Shown one piece after another: positions 46,301 to 54,356 of a stretch of 64,000 nucleotides of DNA (within the stretch, counting starts at the first letter, position 1; every line of letters begins with the position of its first letter). The notes beneath the pieces are model-generated. The model searched no databases. It saw only the letters and a list, made by a program, of their open reading frames with translations, and had not been told where the DNA came from. This DNA is from an uncultured Candidatus Nitrosopumilus sp. (GTDB lineage: Archaea; Thermoproteota; Nitrososphaeria; Nitrososphaerales; Nitrosopumilaceae). The stretch covers positions 1,281,560-1,345,559 of the forward strand of contig CATOSM010000001.1 of assembly GCA_951812645.1 (NCBI GenBank). The letters run 5' to 3'. Position numbers and translations under genes: made by a program.

Positions 46301-46734
46301 CCATCTTTATTTTTCTTAATTTTTACTTCGCTAATTCCTTGTAATGGTGCAATAGTAACTCCTTCAGTAATGATTGCTAATCCAACACGCACTGCAAGAT
46401 CTAGTTTATCTTCTAAAGCAGCATCAGGAAGACAATATTTTCCAGAAGCTATCTCTTTTGCCAGAATTAATGCGGAAAGTTCTTTTCCGTTAATTTTTAG
46501 GGTCTCTCTCAAAGGTTCTGCAATATTAATTTCGTGCATTTTTGCAACTCTGTCTGCTAAATCAAATGCGATTTTCGGCTCAATAATTCCAGAAGAATCT
46601 ACTAAGGTAGACTTGGCTGCAGCTGCATGCTCAAAAATAGAATATGTTTCATCTGACAGACTTGAATAGTAATCAAGATAATAATCGGGCATTTCAATAT
46701 CACTAATTCGAGATATTGCATCATTTTCAGACAT
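43357..46734 (-). CDS. polC: DNA polymerase D large subunit (DP2)
   Basis: 1125 residues, catalytic subunit of archaeal PolD. Seen: SIAGPMRSAGGTESAV and GRAKxR-like blocks (GRSVLSMPNKLGGFRLRYGR), zinc ribbons CTKCDQPSIGIKCAICG and CSNCRDTLEEPFCEKCKRK, the metal-binding RRDADGDADSIML, and a C-terminal zinc site CTACGKSFRR...CVCGHKLI. It carries no intein, as the motifs are uninterrupted. Pairs with DP1 at 51001-52446. Convergent with glyA. Confidence 0.95.
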   Translation of the reverse strand: MSENDAISRISDIEMPDYYLDYYSSLSDETYSIFEHAAAAKSTLVDSSGIIEPKIAFDLADRVAKMHEINIAEPLRETLKINGKELSALILAKEIASGKYCLPDAALEDKLDLAVRVGLAIITEGVTIAPLQGISEVKIKKNKDGTEYLSVSIAGPMRSAGGTESAVTLLIADHVRKIAGLSKFQANSFDDETGRFVEELRIYEREASSFQFHILDEDIEHVILNLPVELAGVDTDPYEVVNHKSMARIQTDRVRGGALRVLNDGLIGRSKKLLKRIELYNLDGWEWLNDLKGAVQTGDNQEDAAAKRMREVITGRSVLSMPNKLGGFRLRYGRACNTGFAAVGIHPVIAEILDHTIAVGTQIKIDIPGKGATVAFVDSIDTPTVRLNNGDVVKIRDVKHGLEIKNDIEKILHLGDILISFGDFLENNAQLVPSGYVEEFWIEELKQKIQKYEPDDQYLNQFLARIPTIDEALKISLDFKIPLHPHYLYFWDRISSEELFNLMQPKKFNESSIEYPNQAKNILENLGTPHKVQNDSIILENQEAKIFYNLLFREKPTVSELSVPQILTKSSGIQIHNKFSTSIGVRIGRPEKAAARQMKPATHVLFPISEKGGPTRDLLKASRTEHFFANICNRYCTKCDQPSIGIKCAICGTKSSIIFRCSNCRDTLEEPFCEKCKRKAPTHSYKEFPLKKRLLLAQEKMGMRAKEPFKGVKELINQDKIAEPLEKGLVRQNFGLTTFKDGTVRFDATNSPLTQFKPSWIGTSIEKLKQLGYTQDIEGNPLESTDQIIELRMQDVVIPYESGNYLVSTCKYIDALLEKFYGKSAFYNVKNSEELIGHLIIGLAPHTSVGIVGRIIGYTETHVCFGTPNWHSAKRRDADGDADSIMLLMDSLLNFSRQFLSDRIGGLMDAPLLVQPHVLPHESQPQAHNLEVTKILPLEFFESTFEQKKASDISSIEIIKSRLDTKRQFYDYHFTHPTSSLTTSKSRSAYSTLGSMLDKFDMQVRNAELINAVNTSEIVSNVISTHLVPDLMGNLRAYARQSFRCTACGKSFRRMPLIQTCVCGHKLIATITRGSVEKYLKLAKRLVEKYDVGEYQRGRILALSDEIELVFGKSQGDQSLLTDYA

Positions 46735-46748
46735 TGTACAGTACTTTA

Positions 46749-47501
46749 CTACTTGCTTGTTTGAATTACTTTTGCCATTTTTTCGAGTTTTGTCAGACTT
46801 CCGCCCTTTTCTAGGAAGGTCCCTATGACTAAGGCATCAGCTCCTGCTTTAACAAGACTGGCAGCAGTTTTTTCGTCTTTTATTCCACCCCCAACAATCA
46901 AAAATCCATTAAAAGTATGTCTGACTGTCTTTACCATTTCAGGTGTAACGTTGGTTTTTGCTCCAGAACCTGCTTCAAGGTATACGAATCTCATTCCGAG
47001 GAATTGTGCCGCTAAAGAGTAGGCTGCAGCGATTTTTGGTTTTTCAAAAGGAATTCCTCTTGCTGAACCTACAAACCATGCTGAAGTTCCATCACCTATG
47101 ACTAGATAGGCAGTTGGTAGTGGTTCAAGTCCAAATTTTAGAACATTTGGAGCGCCTAAAGCTTGTGCCTGAGTGATAAAATATGGGTTTTCAGAATTCA
47201 TTAGAGAACTAAACAATATTGCGTCTGCGTCAGGCACAACGCCAGTAACATTTCCAGGAAACAAGATGATTGGGATTTTAAGACCCTTTTTGATACCTTT
47301 GACTACTTGAGCCATCTCAATTTGATCAGTGGCAGAAGAGCCTCCAACCAGTATTGCTGAAGCTCCAATCTTTTCAACATTTTTAACAAGCTTGCTTGAT
47401 GCCTCTAAATTTGATACTTCAGAGTCAATTAACACGAATAGTAATGCGTTTTTCTTTTTTAATTCTGATTTTAGGAATGATTCAACTTTATCTCCAGACA
47501 T
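46749..47501 (-). CDS. Geranylgeranylglyceryl phosphate synthase
   Basis: 250 residues of the PcrB-like TIM barrel. VGGSSATDQIEM, ILFPGNVTGV, YLEAGSGAKTNVTPEM, then IVGGGIKDEKTAASLVKAG are the phosphate-binding and product-pocket motifs of GGGP synthase, which makes the first ether bond in archaeal membrane lipids from G1P and GGPP. Only 14 bp upstream of polC, so co-transcription with DP2 is likely. Confidence 0.9.
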   Translation of the reverse strand: MSGDKVESFLKSELKKKNALLFVLIDSEVSNLEASSKLVKNVEKIGASAILVGGSSATDQIEMAQVVKGIKKGLKIPIILFPGNVTGVVPDADAILFSSLMNSENPYFITQAQALGAPNVLKFGLEPLPTAYLVIGDGTSAWFVGSARGIPFEKPKIAAAYSLAAQFLGMRFVYLEAGSGAKTNVTPEMVKTVRHTFNGFLIVGGGIKDEKTAASLVKAGADALVIGTFLEKGGSLTKLEKMAKVIQTSK

Positions 47502-47565
47502 AAAGGGGGTTCGTGTATGGCTCTTTAAAGTTTAATTGGAATGCTGTATACAGATTTGTATAGCT

Positions 47566-47928
47566 ATGGACAAGTTAAAGGAATCTAATTTTAACAATAT
47601 TATACGAAAAATCATCAAAAAATCACTGTTTACAGAGCGACAAATTGAAATTATTTTAAATCAGAAGGATCTTCTAGAATCTAATTTTTCTATAACTAAA
47701 GGAGCGTATTATAGGCAAGTTGGGCAGTCTAGAGACAAATTAATTGGATTATTCTATTCAATCATACTTTTTCGTGGTCTAGGCATACTTTTGCCTGACG
47801 ATATAGATGTGATATCAAGGCTTTCTGAGCAGATTAGTGTGATAGATAATAGTGATATTTTTCCTGAAAGGGAAGATGAGGTGATAAGTGTGATAGATAG
47901 GCTGATCCGTCAGGCATGTAATATGTGA
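47566..47928 (+). CDS. Hypothetical helical protein, possible regulator
   Basis: 120 residues from ATG 47566 (an in-frame start at 47536 would add CCIQIC-type sequence that looks non-native). All-helical: IIRKIIKKSLFTERQIEIIL and SFSITKGAYYRQVGQSRDKL (ITKGAYYRQVGQSRDKL looks like a helix-turn-helix recognition helix), but I cannot name the family. Several TGTGAT hexamers lie in its 3' part. It precedes the winged-helix membrane protein on the same strand. Confidence 0.6.
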   Translation: MDKLKESNFNNIIRKIIKKSLFTERQIEIILNQKDLLESNFSITKGAYYRQVGQSRDKLIGLFYSIILFRGLGILLPDDIDVISRLSEQISVIDNSDIFPEREDEVISVIDRLIRQACNM

Positions 47929-48097
47929 TGTATGTGATTTCTCCTTTTTATAATAAATAGAATTCTTTGTGATAATGTGTGATTTTGTTAATCTAAAGAG
48001 TGAAAAAGTATTGTTCTATCACGATAAATCACAATACAGGCATAGATCTTGTGATGTTGGTAGAAATTCCTGATCCTCAAGTGATTTTAAGTGTGAT
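47808..48097. promoter_or_regulatory. Cluster of ten TGTGAT hexamers around a promoter
   Basis: TGTGAT occurs at 47808, 47838, 47889, 47924, 47933, 47968, 47978, 48050 and 48092, and its complement ATCACA at 48028. Two pairs (47924/47933 and 47968/47978) are 9-10 bp apart, about one helical turn, and they flank a TATA-like TTTTTATAATAAAT near 47945. By base composition I would expect well under one in this length. This looks like a multi-site operator, perhaps for the winged-helix protein encoded next. Confidence 0.6.
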
Positions 48098-48653
48098 TTT
48101 GGCATTCATTGTAGGAATTGGTGGTCTTTATACGTACTTTAAGATTCGTCCATTCATTAAAACTAAGAATGAGGGATTTGATGCATCACAAGCTGAACGC
48201 TTAGAATATTATGAAAGACAGTTAATTGATATGAAAATACGCCTAGATGCCTTAGAAATTCAAGGAATTGAGCAAAAAATAGAGGATCCTAATCTGGAAT
48301 TAAAACAATTTTTAGAAAAATTAGCCAAGAATGAAGTTCAGGAAAAGCCTGTTAAGGTAGTCAGCAAGTCCGAAATTGTTCCCGAGAAAGGAATTTCTGT
48401 GCCTGACATTCCCACAATTATACCTACAAACCCTGTTGATTATGTGTTGCATCTAATCACAAACAAAGCTATGACATCACGTGACATACAAATCACGTTA
48501 AAGAAGAGTAGAGAACACACTTCACGCCTAATGAAAAAGCTGTTTGAAGAAGGATATGTAGAAAGAAATACAGAATCAAAACCATATACTTATTCAATAA
48601 CTGAGAAGGGAATAGCCAAAGTAGAACAAGAAGTCAATCCAATAACAGAATAA
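48000..48653 (+). CDS. Membrane-anchored winged-helix regulator
   Basis: 217 residues from GTG 48000 (ATG 48054 is an alternative). A TM helix near residues 27-47 (VILSVILAFIVGIGGLY), a cytoplasmic coiled coil (ERLEYYERQLIDMKIRLDAL), a Pro-rich linker, and a C-terminal winged helix (VLHLITNKAMTSRDIQITL, KSREHTSRLMKKLFEEGYV, the typical recognition helix and wing YTYSITEKG). So it is a one-component membrane-bound transcription factor. It is surrounded by TGTGAT repeats and may regulate itself. The target genes are unknown. Confidence 0.8.
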   Translation: MKKYCSITINHNTGIDLVMLVEIPDPQVILSVILAFIVGIGGLYTYFKIRPFIKTKNEGFDASQAERLEYYERQLIDMKIRLDALEIQGIEQKIEDPNLELKQFLEKLAKNEVQEKPVKVVSKSEIVPEKGISVPDIPTIIPTNPVDYVLHLITNKAMTSRDIQITLKKSREHTSRLMKKLFEEGYVERNTESKPYTYSITEKGIAKVEQEVNPITE

Positions 48654-48775
48654 AGTATTTTCACATTTTCGTAGTTGTAATTTTTGATTTTTTATCCAAA
48701 ACAGTCGTAATTTATAATATAATTAGAATTAGATAATTTATTAAATTATATATATTATTAAATTATAATAATAAT

Positions 48776-48937
48776 ATGTCAGTTAATGAGAACGAAGTAT
48801 TGGTAAAAATCACTTCTGCTGGAACAATTTCAATACCAAAACAGTTCAGAAAGTATATGGATATCCAAAAAGGCGAATATGTGAAAATTATTCTTGGTAA
48901 AGATCGGCTATTGGTTAGAAAAGTAACAATTTCTTGA
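48776..48937 (+). CDS. AbrB/SpoVT-type DNA-binding protein
   Basis: A 53-residue ORF too short for routine listing. VKITSAGTISIPKQFRKYMD, then YVKIILGKDRLLVRK has the swapped-hairpin AbrB fold pattern (SAGxISIPKQFRKYM). Such proteins act as transition-state regulators or as antitoxins (MazE-like); no adjacent toxin is visible, as the next gene is a winged-helix protein on the other strand. ATG at 48776 follows a very AT-rich leader (TATATATTATTAAATTATAA). Confidence 0.75.
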   Translation: MSVNENEVLVKITSAGTISIPKQFRKYMDIQKGEYVKIILGKDRLLVRKVTIS

Positions 48938-48941
48938 TTGA

Positions 48942-49328
48942 TTATTGTTGTTTTTGGGCAATTTTGATGACTTGATAAGTCCATTCTCTGCCAGTTCTGG
49001 CCCTATTTACCCTACCTTTTGAGGAAAATCTTGACAAATATGTAGAGATTACACTAAGTTTTACAGGTTCGTTATATTCATCCTCATATTTTTCAAGAAT
49101 GTTTGTAGATGTGAATTTGCCCGTTGGGAAAAACCTGTCCACTATATGCCAAATTTTTGAACCGACAGAATCCATGTTTGTGACCTCATGTTCCTCTTCA
49201 ATATTCATCAAGTCCATCATTTCAAATATTTTTAGAACTTTATTTCTGGTGACATTTCCTTCTAGTTTAATGTCATAACGTGCTCCATCAGAGTCTTCCA
49301 TGTCTATTCGAATTCTTTTTTTGGCCAT
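48942..49328 (-). CDS. Winged-helix-like protein of unknown function
   Basis: 128 residues. The N-terminal beta part (KRIRIDMEDSDGARYDIKLE) is followed by NVTRNKVLKIFEMMDL, and the C-terminal half has TSTNILEKYEDEYNEPVKLS, then VISTYLSRFSSKGRVNRAR and TYQVI, the helix-turn-helix plus wing of a MarR/ArsR-like fold. Unknown function. It is transcribed away from the origin; the origin region starts right upstream of its start codon at 49328. Confidence 0.7.
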   Translation of the reverse strand: MAKKRIRIDMEDSDGARYDIKLEGNVTRNKVLKIFEMMDLMNIEEEHEVTNMDSVGSKIWHIVDRFFPTGKFTSTNILEKYEDEYNEPVKLSVISTYLSRFSSKGRVNRARTGREWTYQVIKIAQKQQ

Positions 49329-49485
49329 CTTTAGGATCTATCGGATCTGGTGTTAACAGTTGAAATGATCCACGAATTTTTGTTAACTAAGTGGTTTGTT
49401 AACATTGACTGCCTAACCCACTCCTAGTTTGTTTTTTGTTATTAACAACATTTGTGTATTTAGCCCTCTTAATTATGAGATTTTC

Positions 49486-49518
49486 ATGCCTGGAGTGGAA
49501 ATAAAGGGGTTAAAATGG
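49486..49518 (+). promoter_or_regulatory. ORB-like origin box 1
   Basis: The core CCTGGAGTGGAAATAAAGGG with flanking GTTAAAATGG resembles the archaeal origin recognition box, whose core is a GTGGAAA run followed by A/G-rich AAAGGGG. Orc1/Cdc6 would bind here. Identical in 33 bases to box 2, 62 bp downstream, in the same orientation. The gene that binds is encoded right downstream. Confidence 0.75.
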
Positions 49519-49547
49519 TGATATTCACATTGTTAACATCCATCTTA

Positions 49548-49580
49548 ATGCCTGGAGTGGAAATAAAGGGGTTAAAATGG
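49548..49580 (+). promoter_or_regulatory. ORB-like origin box 2
   Basis: An exact repeat of box 1 over 33 bases, direct orientation, starting 62 bp later. An AT-rich tract (TTTTTTTAAATATTTC) follows at once, as expected beside a duplex unwinding region. Confidence 0.75.
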
Positions 49581-49821
49581 CCTTTTTTAAATATTTCTTA
49601 ACATGATATTAACAAAAATGTTAACTCGTTCCTAATTTAGAACTCAACACAGACACCAATATTTCCATTCTGTTTTTTTCTTTAATTTTTTTTAAAAAGA
49701 AAATCTAAATCTAACTAAAAATAATTAATTACAAACTAAACTACTATTACTACTCTATTCTATACTCACTTAATTCAGATATGGTTGTGTTGTTGTTGAG
49801 AGGAAACAAAGGTGTGTAAGT

Positions 49822-51024
49822 ATGTCTGACCCAATAGATGATTTACTAGATGCAGCAGAGTCTGGAAAGTCGATAATAAAAAATCGTAATATTCTTCATT
49901 TTACATACATGCCAGAAACTATCTTACATAGAAAATCTGAGCAAGAACAAGTTACTCAATCATTATTGCCAATTCTAAAAAAATCAAGACCGTCAAATCT
50001 TCTAGTATATGGAAAACCTGGGACTGGAAAAACACTTGTCGTAAAAAAAATAATTTCTAAAATTCAAGAGAGGGTAGAAAAATCAAATTTCCCAATAAAA
50101 TTAATCTATTCAAACTCAAAAGAACAAACGACACTATACGGATTATTAGTCAATCTGGGCAGGCAATTAGGCCTAAACGAGAAGGAATTACCCTCAAATG
50201 GGCTTGCAATCAGTGCAGTTTTTGAAAGATTACTTAACAAAATTGATGAGGGAAAACTTAACGCAATTTTTGTTATTGATGAAATTGATTATTTAGCCCA
50301 GCTAGTGGCAAAAACAGGAAAGGACATTCTATACCAGCTTACTAGAGCAAACGAACGGCTAACCCAAGGGTCTCTGACTTTGGTGGGAATTTCAAACGAT
50401 CTAACATTCAAAGAAAGGCTAGATCCTAGAGTAATTAGTAGTCTGGGGGAAGAGGAAGTCGTATTTACAAACTATAACGTTGAACAAATAAAAAAAATTC
50501 TTGAAGAAAGAATCAACGAATCATTCGTTGGAGACTCTGTAGAAGAGCCTGCCCTAAACCTCATTGCCGCACTTGCAGGGGGAGAACACGGAGACGCCCG
50601 TCGAGCAATCGATTTACTTCGAGTAGCTGGAGAACTTGCCGAACGACAACAATTAGACCGAGTCACCACCGAACAAGTCAGAGAGGCCTCTCAAAAAATG
50701 GAAGAAAATAAAGAAGAAAAATCACTCAAATCATTCCCACTTCATGAAAAACTAGTACTCATAGCAATAATGAAGGCAAATGGCTCCACTACCGGGGAAA
50801 TCTACTCTTCTTACAAAAACCTCTGTAAGGTAGTAGGAAAAGACGAACTAACCCAAAGAAGAATCACTCAAATGTTAAGTGAGATTGAATTATCTGGAAT
50901 TATTTCCGGAAGATTGATTCATCAAGGGATTCATGGAAGGACAAAAAAATACAAACTCACCATATCATCTGAGATGATAAAAAAGACCTTCAAAGATGAT
51001 TTAACTCTGCAAGACATTGTCTGA
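49822..51024 (+). CDS. cdc6: Orc1/Cdc6 initiator protein
   Basis: 400 residues. AAA+ domain: VYGKPGTGKTLVVKK (Walker A) near residue 69, IFVIDEIDYLAQL (Walker B), and an arginine/sensor 2 region in GEHGDARRAIDLLRVAGE. A C-terminal winged helix follows (LSEIELSGIISGRLIHQG, then GRTKKYKL). Binds ORB boxes and loads MCM. It is the only Orc1 in the window; archaea may have others. It overlaps the end of the PolD small subunit by 24 bp in a convergent way. Confidence 0.95.
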   Translation: MSDPIDDLLDAAESGKSIIKNRNILHFTYMPETILHRKSEQEQVTQSLLPILKKSRPSNLLVYGKPGTGKTLVVKKIISKIQERVEKSNFPIKLIYSNSKEQTTLYGLLVNLGRQLGLNEKELPSNGLAISAVFERLLNKIDEGKLNAIFVIDEIDYLAQLVAKTGKDILYQLTRANERLTQGSLTLVGISNDLTFKERLDPRVISSLGEEEVVFTNYNVEQIKKILEERINESFVGDSVEEPALNLIAALAGGEHGDARRAIDLLRVAGELAERQQLDRVTTEQVREASQKMEENKEEKSLKSFPLHEKLVLIAIMKANGSTTGEIYSSYKNLCKVVGKDELTQRRITQMLSEIELSGIISGRLIHQGIHGRTKKYKLTISSEMIKKTFKDDLTLQDIV

Positions 51025-52446
51025 GTTTGAATTATAATTTTCATGGAAGACTTGGAAAGTTTTTAGATTAACCACGATAGCAATTCCGGGATTTGGTGTC
51101 ATTCCAACACTTGCCTGAAATGGTGTCTGTTTTTGCCAAGAACCGGAATTTATCAACAAAATTCCTTTGTACATATCCAATTCCGCTCTATGTACATGAC
51201 CTACGTGAAAAATGTCTGGGATGTCTTGAATCACCAAAAGATCCTCCATTTCGGGAGCAATTGGTGTCTGACTGCCATAAATTGGACTCAAATGTCGTGC
51301 CCTAAGTAGATGTTTCATAACATTAGTTGGTTTGTCATAACTAAGTCCCGGTGTGGTCTTTACAATATCATCTATACTTTGACCATGAAACATTGATACT
51401 ATTACCCCATTTAATGAGACTACGGCAGGATTTCCTACCATCACCACATTTTCTCTTTTCCATAATCCAGAATTATATTTTTGAGGAATTGCTGGTTGTG
51501 GCAAAGCCCGCCTTCCAGGATCGTGGTTTCCAGGCATTATGATAACTTTGACATTTTTTGGAATTTTATCAATTAACTTCTCTACTTTTTCTAATTGCTC
51601 TTGAATTGTCTGACAAACCAACTCTTTATTCTGATTGGGGTATACGCCAACCCCATCAACTACATCTCCACCTATCAAAACAAATCTGACTCTGTTTGCC
51701 ACTGGATCCGGACTTGATATCCACGATACAAATTCAGAAAATTCCTCCCCCATGAAATATTTGCTACCAACATGCAAATCTGAAAGAAATACTGCATATG
51801 CTTCACTTTCTGACTTGTTTTTTGCTTGTTCCGGAAGATCTGGCAAAACCAAATCCCTAACGATGTATCCTGAATTTTTAGCTGAACCTATCCTTGCCAT
51901 TACAAACTGATCCAATAGAAGAGTACCTGCTGTTTTTTGCAACTCCTCATCAAAAATTATGCCCTCAAAGGAGCCTGAAGGGTCTTCCAAAGTAATCTTT
52001 GTGATGTTTCTCTCAGTATTTCTAACTGTGACCAACCCACATACGTACAGATCATCCTCAATCTTGGCATTCTTTAACGATGCAGCAGATTTGAGCAATT
52101 TTGATTCTGGCCTGTCTGAGATAATTCGTTTTAGTTTGTTAAAACGGCTTGAAAACAAAGCATTGTATCCTTTTACCCCCTCTCCAGAAGTAATCTTGCT
52201 GGTTGGATCAAATAATACCTTAACTTCACTCTCCAATGATGAATCCTCTTTAATTCCAAGATGTGTCTCTAAATCATCTTGACTAATTTGAAATAATTTT
52301 TGTTTTGTTTTCTCTCTAACAACCTCTTTAATGATTTTTTCAAGTTTTCTCACATCAACATTTTCTAAAATTTTAAAAGCATCTGGATGAATCTGGAATC
52401 CTTTGTTTAGTGCGTAGTTTAATACAAAACTAAGTTCCTTTTTCAT
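51001..52446 (-). CDS. polB: DNA polymerase D small subunit (DP1)
   Basis: 481 residues. An N-terminal region, an OB-fold (VCGLVTVRNTERNITKITLE, then DPSGSFEG), and the calcineurin-like Mre11-type domain with SDLHVGSKYF, GGDVVDGVG, MPGNHDPGRR, MFHGQS and VGHVHRAEL. All metal ligands are present, so the 3'-5' proofreading exonuclease is probably active. It pairs with DP2 encoded at 43357-46734, about 4.3 kb away, so the two subunits are not in one operon here. Confidence 0.95.
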   Translation of the reverse strand: MKKELSFVLNYALNKGFQIHPDAFKILENVDVRKLEKIIKEVVREKTKQKLFQISQDDLETHLGIKEDSSLESEVKVLFDPTSKITSGEGVKGYNALFSSRFNKLKRIISDRPESKLLKSAASLKNAKIEDDLYVCGLVTVRNTERNITKITLEDPSGSFEGIIFDEELQKTAGTLLLDQFVMARIGSAKNSGYIVRDLVLPDLPEQAKNKSESEAYAVFLSDLHVGSKYFMGEEFSEFVSWISSPDPVANRVRFVLIGGDVVDGVGVYPNQNKELVCQTIQEQLEKVEKLIDKIPKNVKVIIMPGNHDPGRRALPQPAIPQKYNSGLWKRENVVMVGNPAVVSLNGVIVSMFHGQSIDDIVKTTPGLSYDKPTNVMKHLLRARHLSPIYGSQTPIAPEMEDLLVIQDIPDIFHVGHVHRAELDMYKGILLINSGSWQKQTPFQASVGMTPNPGIAIVVNLKTFQVFHENYNSNSDNVLQS

Positions 52447-52501
52447 ATCAAAAAATATTATTTGGTTTAATTAAATCTGCGCCTACGCCAACCCTCAAAT
52501 A

Positions 52502-53065
52502 TTGTCCAAAAAATACTGCGTTGTGAATAAAATCAGAATAATTACATTTTTTGTATTTTTAGGACTTTTCACAACAGTATACCAACTGGGTTCAATGTCT
52601 ACTGTAAGTCAGGAAGATGCAAGTGCTTTCATGGAAGAATTTGAAGAACTTGTTTTAGATATAGATGCATTTGGAATATTTACGCATAATCTAACAATTG
52701 CACTTCCAATGTTTATACCTGGCTTTGGAGTTGGTTGGGGACTTTTTGCAGCTTGGTCTACTGGTTTTGCATTTGCCTCAATTGTTGTAACAGCACCAGA
52801 AATACTAGCTGAGGTACACCCACTTTCCATATTGTTTTTTACACCGTTTGGATTAATGGAATTAGTCGCTTATTCGCTTGGAATTTCTCGAAGTTTTATT
52901 TTGATTAAAGCAATTATCAAAAAAATTAGTCTTACTCAATTTGTTAAACCCACTTTAATTGAAATTGGAATCACTGCAGGTCTTCTTCTAGCAGGAGGAT
53001 ACATCGAATTCTACATGATTGAATTAGCCCAAGAAGCAGGACTAACAGACATGCCTGAATTATGA
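52502..53065 (+). CDS. SpoIIM-like (DUF95) membrane protein
   Basis: 187 residues with hydrophobic segments near 10-30, 58-85, 100-120 and 150-175: IITFFVFLGLFTTVYQLG, then LTIALPMFIPGFGVGWGLF, then FFTPFGLMELVAYSLGISRS. The P-x-G-F-G-V-G-W and FTPFGLMELVAY patterns are the stage II sporulation protein M-like family (no link to sporulation in archaea). Start TTG at 52502 or GTG at 52523. It lies at the edge of the decayed region. Confidence 0.75.
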   Translation: MSKKYCVVNKIRIITFFVFLGLFTTVYQLGSMSTVSQEDASAFMEEFEELVLDIDAFGIFTHNLTIALPMFIPGFGVGWGLFAAWSTGFAFASIVVTAPEILAEVHPLSILFFTPFGLMELVAYSLGISRSFILIKAIIKKISLTQFVKPTLIEIGITAGLLLAGGYIEFYMIELAQEAGLTDMPEL

Positions 53066-53126
53066 TTTTCAGGCTACATACTGATTTGCCTAACCAGTCT
53101 AAAACAATCTATATTTAGTACATATT

Positions 53127-54068
53127 CAACTCATCTTAAAACTAACCATTTGGACAATATTTTATGATCATTTGGATCCATGAACCATTAGTTTCCAAAC
53201 TGTACATGAAATTCACCGAGATAACAGACAGACAACGGGACATGATGGAACCGTTGTTTCCAAAACCTGCCGCCACAGGACGTCCGAGAAGCAATGACCG
53301 AACGGTTTTAAATGGAATCGTCTACGTGCTGGTTTCCGGATGCGGATGGAGTGAGATGCCAAAGACATACGGCGATGACTCAGCTGCCAATCCAAGGCCA
53401 AGAAGATGGCAGGGGTTTGGCATATGGAAAAAGATTTTGGGATGTGCAATCAAATCCGCACACAAATCGGGCAGGATTGACCTGCAAAAAATATCAGTTG
53501 ATTATCATCAGTTCCCTCTAAAAAAGGGGCGATGTGATCGGATTTGATGGATTCAAGATGATTTCAGGCACAAAATTATATGCTGCGGTAGGTGGTATCG
53601 GCTTGCCAATATCAGTTGTAATGAGTCCTGCAGACATTCACGACAGTACGAAATTCGTAGATGTGATGGAATCAATTTCGGATTTTGCAGATGATTCCAT
53701 GATGGAACAAATGGTTTCAGTCTATGGAGACAGGGGATACGATTCGAAATCAATCCGTAGTTATGTAAGATCAAGAAACATCATTCCGTGCATTCCTTTT
53801 AGAAAAAACAGCAGGACGGCAAGTGATGATGCATGCAAGGACAGTTACAACAGGACAAGGTTTGTAGTGGAGAGGTTCTTTGCTTGGCTGAAAAACGGAT
53901 TTCACAGAACAGGACATAAAAGAAATGCAGAAAATTATCCCGGGTTGGTTAACATTGCGTCATTTTTGATGTATTGCAGTTTTTTTCTTCCTCCATTTCA
54001 TTTCCAAAACACGTCGTTGGTTAACATTGCGTCATTTTTGATGTATTGCAGGGTTTTAAGATAAGTTG
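53127..54068 (+). mobile_element. IS5-type insertion sequence, frameshifted transposase and duplicated 3' end
   Basis: The ends are imperfect inverted repeats (CAACTCATCTTAAAAC at 53127-53142; GTTTTAAGATAAGTTG at 54053-54068), flanked by ATATT on both sides (possible 5-bp target duplication). ORFA starts at 53206 (MKFTEITDRQRDMMEPLFP) with GCGWSEMPKTYG; a 1-nt loss before the A6 run (GATTATCATC instead of GATTCATCATC) moves it out of frame. ORFB (53534-54064) carries VYGDRGYDSK and RFVVERFFAWLKNGF. The 3' end has a 36-bp direct repeat (53944-53979 and 54016-54051), which alters the C-terminus. Confidence 0.85.
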
Positions 54069-54089
54069 ATATTTAGTAAAATTGGCTAA

Positions 54090-54242
54090 ATTGATGGATT
54101 AAAAGGCGAAAAAATTGGAATATATTTTTCACGTCATGGTATAATGCATACTATCCCTATTTCTGAAATTGAAGAAAATCCGAAATTTAATTCATTTTTA
54201 AGATGGTTCCAAAAAGAAGCAAAATTAGAATTTGATACCTAA
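54090..54242 (+). pseudogene. 3' fragment of a gene cut by the IS
   Basis: A 50-codon frame with no start codon (IDGLKGEKIGIYFSRHGIMH, then RWFQKEAKLEFDT, stop). It reads as the C-terminus of a small soluble protein. A TAA lies just upstream, and the IS ends at 54068. No match to a family I know. The remaining gap to 54356 shows nothing else. Confidence 0.5.
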
Positions 54243-54356
54243 ATTCGGTCTTAATATTCATGCCTAATTTGCTAGTTTTTTTATAAATTGTTTTGATTTT
54301 TTCATATGCTCATTTTTCATAACATTTAACTGCTGATCCAATTTTATTCCTAAAAC

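Larger units (their letters stand above)
49329..49821. other. Predicted replication origin (oriC)
   Basis: A 493-bp non-coding gap right before orc1/cdc6. It contains two identical 33-bp ORB-like boxes (49486-49518 and 49548-49580), a weak inverted third (CTAGGAGTGG complement at 49418-49427), five GTTAAC palindromes (49352, 49382, 49398, 49532, 49620), and long AT-rich tracts at 49428-49480 and 49585-49800 that could unwind. Archaeal origins next to cdc6 with ORB boxes are well known. Function is predicted, not shown. Confidence 0.75.

Noticed and set aside
43357..46734. Intein in PolD large subunit
   Set aside because: Length and motifs are uninterrupted, including the metal site.
48942..48984. 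Minus-strand frame overlapping the AbrB-like ORF
   Set aside because: The plus-strand ORF has a clear AbrB pattern and AT-rich leader; the 73-codon minus frame (48763-48984) has no features.
49486..49580. CRISPR-like repeats
   Set aside because: Only two copies and the sequence fits an ORB box next to orc1/cdc6.
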